DNA from: an uncultured Verrucomicrobiota bacterium
GTDB taxonomy: Bacteria > Verrucomicrobiota > Kiritimatiellia > RFP12 > UBA1067
Length of the DNA: 10,030 bases
Direction of reading: 5' to 3'
NCBI GenBank assembly: GCA_947305825.1
Contig: CAMZET010000037.1
Span: 1-10,030, forward strand
Shown piece after piece: positions 1-4,884 of this stretch (position 1 is the first letter of the stretch; every line of letters begins with the position of its first letter). The translations under genes were made by a program, and so were the position numbers. The notes beneath the pieces are model-generated. The model was not told the origin of the DNA. It did not search any database and saw only the letters and a program-made list of their open reading frames with translations.

Positions 1-703
1 GGAAATATTTCAGGACTTCCCCGTGCGTGTAGCCGAAGAGCGTGGCGGTCTTCGGGTGCATCGTCCAGTCCTTGAGGTTGTTCAGGTCGGAGAATATCGA
101 GACCTTGGAGAACTTCGAGACGCCGGTCATGAACATGAAGCGCTGCTTGGACTCGAGCGTCTTGATGACGGAGTAGAACGCCTTTAGCTCGTCGCGGAAG
201 TCCGCGACGTCCGGCTTCATCAGATGTCCCAGGAGCGGTTTGTCGTATTCGTCGACAAGCAGCACCATGCGCCCGTCGGGGGATTTGGCTGCAAGCGCGT
301 TTATGGTATTCTCAAAGGCGGTGGCCGCGATGTCGTCGTCGCGGAAAGGTATGGCGTTTCTTGCGCACTCGTTGGCGAGCATCGCCCGCCAGCGTTTTCT
401 CAGTTCTTCAACCGTCTGCGTCTGTGCACTGCCCATGTCCAGATGCAGCACGGGCCATTTCTTCGACCAGTCCCAGAGCGGCTCCACCGCAAGCCCCTTG
501 AAGAGGTCTCTCCGCCCCTCGAACAGCGCCTTGAAAGTCGAGACGGCGAGCGACTTGCCGAAGCGGCGCGGCCGCGCCATGAAAAACTGCACCCCGACCT
601 CGCCCGACGCCATCGAATAGAGCTCGCGCGTCTTGTCCACGTACGTGAAGCCGTCTTCCCGCAGCCGGGAAAACGTGTATATGTCTGTCGCAAGCTTTTC
701 CAT
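1..703 (-). CDS. AAA-ATPase-like protein with predicted C-terminal PD-(D/E)XK nuclease (3' end outside window)
   Basis: The frame opens at ATG 703-701 and stays open to the left edge, giving 234 visible residues without a stop. Seen: MEKLATDIYTFSRLREDGFTY at the start, an Arg-rich Walker A (RPRRFGKSLAVSTF, residues 44-57), a Walker B strand (MVLLVDEYDKPLL, 146-158) and a sensor-like segment (FMFMTGVSKFSKVSIFSDL, 189-207). This order is the signature of the 'predicted AAA-ATPase' family (PF09820), whose full members are about 500-550 residues and usually end in a DUF1703 / PD-(D/E)XK nuclease-like domain. That C-terminal part is not in the window. The cellular role of the family is unproven; members are highly paralogous in gut Bacteroidota and relatives. 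The start was chosen because the residues match the usual family N-terminus and the promoter sits directly upstream. There is no Shine-Dalgarno sequence. It is separated from the glycan operon by 122 non-coding bases and is probably an independent transcription unit. Confidence 0.9.
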   Translation of the reverse strand, partial: MEKLATDIYTFSRLREDGFTYVDKTRELYSMASGEVGVQFFMARPRRFGKSLAVSTFKALFEGRRDLFKGLAVEPLWDWSKKWPVLHLDMGSAQTQTVEELRKRWRAMLANECARNAIPFRDDDIAATAFENTINALAAKSPDGRMVLLVDEYDKPLLGHLMKPDVADFRDELKAFYSVIKTLESKQRFMFMTGVSKFSKVSIFSDLNNLKDWTMHPKTATLFGYTHGEVLKYF

Positions 704-731
704 GTCTCATATTATACCATTATTATACCAT
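704..731 (-). promoter_or_regulatory. Doubled extended -10 promoter for the AAA-ATPase-like gene
   Basis: On the minus strand the sequence TGGTATAAT (extended -10, TGn followed by a perfect TATAAT) occurs twice. The hexamers are at 727-722 and 716-711, exactly 11 bases apart, inside a perfect 10-base direct repeat. No good -35 hexamer lies at the expected distance, which fits extended -10 promoters. From the downstream box, initiation 6-8 bases further on falls at about 705-703, on or next to the start codon, so the transcript would be leaderless or nearly so. From the upstream box the leader would be about 11-13 bases. The elements are seen directly; activity and start points are inferred. 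Confidence 0.6.
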
Positions 732-747
732 ATTTCATGCTTCGGCG

Positions 748-776
748 GTGCGAAAGCTGCGTCGCCGCTGACGCAC
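748..776 (-). other. Dyad-symmetric element downstream of the glycan operon; possible weak terminator
   Basis: The 122-base gap between the last operon gene and the AAA-ATPase gene contains overlapping inverted repeats. TGCGTC and GACGCA (758-763 and 770-775) flank a 6-base loop. An alternative longer pairing joins GTGCG at 748-752 with CGCAC at 772-776. No run of T follows on the minus strand within a normal distance, so this is not a convincing intrinsic terminator. It may slow transcription or simply be a chance GC-rich dyad. Nothing else recognisable lies in the gap apart from the promoter nearer the ATPase gene. Confidence 0.25.
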
Positions 777-825
777 GGCGCTACACGCCTAGACGCACCC
801 TCCGGGAGGACGCCCGCCCTCCCCC

Positions 826-3465
826 TTAGTGCCTCGCGCCGAAGAGGCGCAGCACCTTGCCGGCGGCGTGTTTTACGGTGTACTTCAGCCCATTTTCCCG
901 CAAGCACTTCACGCATCCCCACGTCTTCCTCGCCGGCCACGTGACCAACATGCCGACCCGGTACGCTTCGGATGTGCCGAGCGCATCTCTTTCCCTGCGC
1001 AGAGATGACGACATGTCCTTCAGCTTACGCACAACCCTCTTGGTGTTTTCGGACTGTTTTGACAGGGCGTCGAACTTGCGTTTAATGTCTTGGCGGTCTG
1101 CCCATATGATTCCACGCCTCTTTTGCGATTCGCCAAGGTCTGCTTTAGCCTTCGCGACGGCCTCCTTGAGCTTTCGGTTGTCCGCTTCCAGCAGCGCAAC
1201 TTTCGCGGAAAGCCTCTGTTTTTCACGTTCGAGCGCAGCGCCGGCGGATTGCACCTCGGCTATGCCACGATTGTAGCAGTGCATGAATTCCGCCGCAAAA
1301 GCCTCAAGGTCGTCTTTGGGCGGTTGCAGACCGCCGGAGACGAACGGGCGTCCCTTTTCGAAATTGGACAGGATTTTCCGCCATTCGGCTTTGAAGTTGA
1401 ACGTGGCGTATGCGGCGCATTTCCCGAGGTTGGCCTTGGCCATCGCGGCGGCTTTCTCCGGCGATGAAAACACCGAAATTATGGCGGCGGCCGCCTTGTC
1501 AAGGTTCGACTGCGGCGTCTGGATGATGCCATCGTTGTCCCTGGCTATTTCGAGCCACGGAAGAGAGTACATTACTACGGGCAGGCCGGAAGCCGCCGCC
1601 TCCAGGATGGACATCGGGAAGCCCTCGAGGTTCGAGGTGTGCAGATACAGCGCCGCGTTTTCGTAATATTCCCTGACGTCCTTGTGTTCGCCGGCGAGGG
1701 TCACGGCGTCGCCAAAGCCCAGCTGCTCTATCGTCGTTTCGACTTCCTTGACGAACTTTTCAGGTCCGCCGCCGACTATGGTCAATCTCGCGTCGGGTAT
1801 CTTTGCGCGGACTTTGGCGAGGATTTTCACGGAGTCCGAGGGATTTTTCTCGTGCGAAAACCTAGCCATCCAGAGAATGGTCCTGCCGTCCCGCGAAACG
1901 GCGCGCTTCCGGGCGACTGCGGCCGATGGAACGGGATTCGGCATGTATTTCGCCCGGACTCCGCAGCAGCGCAGCATCAGCGCGTCGGAACGGCTCAACG
2001 CGATAACTCCGTCGGAAAACGAGAGCATCTTCATGAAGCCGGGCCAGCGGGTGTAGGACGCAGCCACCCTGGGAACGAAGCAGACCGCCGTATGGTAGTG
2101 GGTCAATACGGGAATGCGCAGCACCCATTTGCAGACGAGCAAATCCCACAGGAAGTTCGGCCCCAGATACGCATGGCAGTACATCATGTCGATGTCGTGC
2201 TCTTCCAGGGCCGCCGAAAGCGCGGCGAGCCTTTCGCCTATCCGGTCGCGGTTGGACGCGGCGACAGGCGGCAGATAGACTATTTCGACACCGGGAGGCA
2301 AGTCGAAGCATTCGTCCGTTATCTCTTTTTCGAGGAAGATTACGACTTTGCGGCCGAGAGACATGAATACGGACACCTGGTCCGCAATCACTCTCTGAAC
2401 CCCGCCGGGCGTGAGGTGGTAGTAGAAGAAACCGATTTTGCCGATTCTCTTCGGGGGAATTCTCGGTATCGCGTCCAGGGCGGCGAGTTCCGACGCGAAA
2501 TCCTCCTTGCGCGCATAGTTCTTTTGCGCGAGGACGGTCGCGAGACGCAGCCCCCCGACCCTCCCGAGCAAGAACGAGAAAGCCGCGCGCCTGTCTTCCG
2601 GTCGTTCAAGAGTCGCCGCTATCCGGGAATAGCATCCGCCGACAAGCCGGCTCTCGACCGCCTTGAACGCGGCGCTGACGGCGGCGTCGCCGGGGAAATG
2701 TTTTTCCGCAATCTCCCGCATGGCGGGAACTATGTCGACCTGGCGGCATATCGATTCGTAGTGCGGCAAATCCTGCTCCGCCGCGCCGAACACGCCCTGC
2801 CCGTAGCAGTAGTTGTAAACCGTCGCGTCAAACGAGACGTACTTCTCGGCAAGGCAGCATATCGCGAAGTTCGCCAGCAAGTCGTTCGCCCTGCGGTATT
2901 CGCCGTCCGGAACCAAATCGAGAGCGCGCTTGACCAGTTCAGTCTTGTATGCTTTGCCCCACAGCGTCGGATTGATTTTCGCCGTGACGGCTAGTTCCGA
3001 GAGGATGTCGCGACCCTCCAAACCCTGAAAAACCGGCTGGACGGTTTTGCGAACGAATTCGAGGCGCTCTTCCGGCAGGTCGTTCGAATTGACGATTTCG
3101 GTGAAGCCGTGCACGATGTCGGCCCCGGATTCGGACAATTTCTCCGCGAGCAGCCTGCAAGCGTCCGGCGGCAGCGTATCGTCGGGGTCGGCGAAGGTAA
3201 CGAAAGGTGCGCTTGCGGCGGCCACTCCTATTTTTCTCGCCGCGAACGCGCCCAGGTTTCGTCGTGCGCAGACGTATTTTATCCGCCCGTCCTTTCGCCC
3301 CGCCTCGCGGATGACGTCCGCGCTGCCGTCGTTCGAGCAATCGTCGGCAAAAATGAATTCCGTCTCTTCAAGCGTCTGCGCGAGAAGCGAAGCGATGCAA
3401 GCAGGCAGGTATTGCTTCACGTTGAAGACGGGAATGACGACGCTGATAACGGGAGAAAGTTTCAT
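826..3465 (-). CDS. Bifunctional glycosyltransferase: GT2 domain, GT4 domain, coiled-coil tail
   Basis: The 879-residue protein likely transfers two sugars in surface-polysaccharide synthesis on the cytosolic side of the membrane. Residues 4-220 are a GT-A fold family-2 domain: VISVVIPVFN at the start, the nucleotide-sugar motif DDCSNDGS (41-48) and the metal-binding stretch FADPDD (91-96). After a helical linker, residues 340-700 form a GT-B fold family-4 domain: the N-lobe element HLTPGGVQRV, the hinge-side motif ILWMARFSHEKNP and the family E-x7-E motif EGFPMSILE (614-622). Residues 740-832 are a charged coiled coil. The last ~45 residues are basic and aromatic (YRVGMLVTWPARKTWG), a tail I recall from other coiled-coil glycosyltransferases. 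The start at 3465 is preferred over an in-frame ATG at 3513 because AAGGAG sits 9 bases upstream, and the longer form would overlap the preceding gene and add residues foreign to the fold. It follows that gene by 31 bases. Donor and acceptor sugars cannot be read from the sequence. Confidence 0.9.
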   Translation of the reverse strand: MKLSPVISVVIPVFNVKQYLPACIASLLAQTLEETEFIFADDCSNDGSADVIREAGRKDGRIKYVCARRNLGAFAARKIGVAAASAPFVTFADPDDTLPPDACRLLAEKLSESGADIVHGFTEIVNSNDLPEERLEFVRKTVQPVFQGLEGRDILSELAVTAKINPTLWGKAYKTELVKRALDLVPDGEYRRANDLLANFAICCLAEKYVSFDATVYNYCYGQGVFGAAEQDLPHYESICRQVDIVPAMREIAEKHFPGDAAVSAAFKAVESRLVGGCYSRIAATLERPEDRRAAFSFLLGRVGGLRLATVLAQKNYARKEDFASELAALDAIPRIPPKRIGKIGFFYYHLTPGGVQRVIADQVSVFMSLGRKVVIFLEKEITDECFDLPPGVEIVYLPPVAASNRDRIGERLAALSAALEEHDIDMMYCHAYLGPNFLWDLLVCKWVLRIPVLTHYHTAVCFVPRVAASYTRWPGFMKMLSFSDGVIALSRSDALMLRCCGVRAKYMPNPVPSAAVARKRAVSRDGRTILWMARFSHEKNPSDSVKILAKVRAKIPDARLTIVGGGPEKFVKEVETTIEQLGFGDAVTLAGEHKDVREYYENAALYLHTSNLEGFPMSILEAAASGLPVVMYSLPWLEIARDNDGIIQTPQSNLDKAAAAIISVFSSPEKAAAMAKANLGKCAAYATFNFKAEWRKILSNFEKGRPFVSGGLQPPKDDLEAFAAEFMHCYNRGIAEVQSAGAALEREKQRLSAKVALLEADNRKLKEAVAKAKADLGESQKRRGIIWADRQDIKRKFDALSKQSENTKRVVRKLKDMSSSLRRERDALGTSEAYRVGMLVTWPARKTWGCVKCLRENGLKYTVKHAAGKVLRLFGARH

Positions 3466-3474
3466 GCTTTGACG

Positions 3475-3480
3475 CTCCTT
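3475..3480 (-). promoter_or_regulatory. Ribosome binding site deciding the GT2-GT4 start
   Basis: AAGGAG on the minus strand lies 9 bases before ATG 3465-3463, in the short gap after the preceding glycosyltransferase stop (3499-3497). No comparable site precedes the ATG at 3513. Confidence 0.75.
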
Positions 3481-3496
3481 GGTTTTACTGCCTGAT

Positions 3497-4864
3497 TCAT
3501 TGAACCTTGCCATCGCCTGTTGCCGGTCGCCCAGCCTTTGAGAGCGCGGCTTTCGCAGCGAGAAGTTCTTTCTTCATCGCCTCGCGCTCGTTCCACACCT
3601 CGCCGCGACGCCGCTGCGACTCCGCGAGCGCCGCTTTCGCCGCCGCTAGTTCGTGCTTCATCGCCTCGCGCTCGTTCCACACCTCGCCGCGACGCCGCTG
3701 CGACTCCGCGAGCGCCGCTTTCGCCGCCGCTAGTTCGTGCTTCATCGCCTCGCGTTCGTTCCACACCTCGCCGCGACGCCGCTGCGACTCCGCGAGCGCC
3801 GCTTTTATTGCCTCGCGTTCGCTGCAAACCTCACTGCAGCGCTGCATAGACTCCGCGAGCGCCGCTTTCGTTGCGGCTAGCTCCTCTTTCATCGTTTCTC
3901 GCCCGAATCGAACGCCAACACGACGCTTCAACGCCTCCCAGACGGCGACCACTCCGGCGCCATCCACGCCGGAAGATTTCAACCGCTTCAATTTACCGCG
4001 CAATTCCGCAGATTCGCGAAAACCCGTTTCAAGCGTCCCGGCAATGCCAGCCTCTGCGCCAAACCAGCCATCGCGGAGCGCCCCGGCGCCAAATGTCCTC
4101 AGGACGCAAGCATAGATATACGATTGGAAATCGTCCTGGTTCAGACTCCTTCCCAGATACTTGTGCGACAGTTGCTTGAAGACGACAGCGCGTTCGCACT
4201 GGTTGGCGGACTGGTTCTTCGAACTGAAACCGCCGGCGCGGAACGTGACGAAGTCCTTTTCCTCGAAAGCGGCGCGCTTTCCTTGAAAGAGCAGCGTCAT
4301 GAGAAGCGCATAGTCGGCGATTCGCGAATACGACAAGTCGAAACCTCCAAGTTCGCGCAGGAGAGAAGTCCTAATCAAAACGCTTTGATGCGAAAAAGGC
4401 ATGCCCTTGAGCAGATTTCTCAAATCAGGCCGGATATGCGGACTTGTGGTCGAGGGAGAGCCGTCTTGGTTGAAAACGACGACAGGCGCATATGAAAAAT
4501 CGGCCTTCGCGGAGTCGAGCAACGATACCACCCGGCCGAGCCCGTCTGAATCATGGTAGTAGTCGTCGCTGTTGAGGAACGTGATGTAGCGCCCGCTGGA
4601 CAGTCCGAGCCCTTTGTTCATCGCATCGTAGATGCCTTTATCGCGCTCTGACAGCCATTTGACATTGGAACGACATTCCGCATAGGCGGCAACCAGCTCC
4701 TTCGTGCCGTCGGCCGAGCCGCCATCGACAATAACGTGTTCGACTCGAACGCCTCTCTGGCGTTCGACGGATTCCACGCACTGGCGAAAAGCGTCCTTGC
4801 GGTCGCCTTTCACAAGCTCGTATACTACCGTCACTACTGTTACGTCAAAATCCATGGCGGGCAT
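3497..4864 (-). CDS. Family-2 glycosyltransferase with repetitive coiled-coil tail
   Basis: The protein of about 455 residues starts MPAMDFDVTVVTVVYE. Residues 6-220 are a GT-A fold family-2 domain of the WcaA/WfgS-like type. Seen are IVDGGSADGT (45-54), the hallmark SERDKGIYDAMNKG (73-86), the metal-binding LNSDD (97-101) and the acceptor-side FSHQSVLIR and IADYALL. It probably adds one sugar to a lipid-linked or growing glycan at the cytoplasmic membrane. From about residue 325 to 445 the protein is a charged helix built from four copies of a 28-residue unit with core ESQRRRGEVWNEREAMK; the central copies are almost identical even at DNA level. No transmembrane segment is evident. The start could be 4864 or 4855. 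Neither has a Shine-Dalgarno sequence, so translation may depend on ribosomes ending at the CotH stop 20 bases upstream. An ATG at 4990 is rejected because it lies inside the upstream gene. The coiled-coil motif recurs in the next glycosyltransferase. Confidence 0.88.
   Translation of the reverse strand: MPAMDFDVTVVTVVYELVKGDRKDAFRQCVESVERQRGVRVEHVIVDGGSADGTKELVAAYAECRSNVKWLSERDKGIYDAMNKGLGLSSGRYITFLNSDDYYHDSDGLGRVVSLLDSAKADFSYAPVVVFNQDGSPSTTSPHIRPDLRNLLKGMPFSHQSVLIRTSLLRELGGFDLSYSRIADYALLMTLLFQGKRAAFEEKDFVTFRAGGFSSKNQSANQCERAVVFKQLSHKYLGRSLNQDDFQSYIYACVLRTFGAGALRDGWFGAEAGIAGTLETGFRESAELRGKLKRLKSSGVDGAGVVAVWEALKRRVGVRFGRETMKEELAATKAALAESMQRCSEVCSEREAIKAALAESQRRRGEVWNEREAMKHELAAAKAALAESQRRRGEVWNEREAMKHELAAAKAALAESQRRRGEVWNEREAMKKELLAAKAALSKAGRPATGDGKVQ
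3572..3892 (-). repeat. 84-bp tandem repeats encoding a 28-residue coiled-coil unit
   Basis: Two 84-base units (3572-3655 and 3656-3739) are identical. A third (3740-3805) matches the first 66 bases with a single difference. A diverged fourth unit occupies 3806-3892. The unit length is 28 codons, exactly four heptads, so adding or losing units would preserve both reading frame and coiled-coil register. The near-perfect DNA identity points to recent duplication or ongoing homogenisation rather than protein-level selection alone. Confidence 0.92.
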
Positions 4865-4884
4865 ATGATTTCGAGTTTGACAGC

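Noticed and set aside
801..825. GC-rich CCTCC/GGAGG dyad just after the GT2-GT4 stop as an intrinsic terminator
   Set aside because: The loop would be a single base and no T-run follows on the minus strand.
224..829. Open frame on the plus strand opposite the AAA-ATPase-like gene
   Set aside because: The minus strand carries clear Walker A and B motifs there; the plus frame has no family resemblance and runs through the promoter.
1639..2994. Long open frame on the plus strand (451 codons)
   Set aside because: It lies entirely antisense to the GT2-GT4 gene, its translation is rich in Arg/Gly/Val with no recognisable domain, and GC-rich coding sequence commonly gives such antisense open frames.
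3466..3513. Upstream in-frame ATG adding 16 residues to the GT2-GT4 protein
   Set aside because: It would overlap the preceding gene and lacks a ribosome site, while AAGGAG sits at the right distance from the ATG at 3465.
3572..3892. Regularly spaced repeats considered as a CRISPR array
   Set aside because: The units are contiguous with no unique spacers, and they encode a regular coiled coil in frame with a glycosyltransferase.
3462..4115. Several open frames on both strands across the 84-bp repeats
   Set aside because: The repeats lack stop codons in several frames, so low-complexity reading frames appear by chance; only the minus frame continuous with the GT2 domain makes sense.
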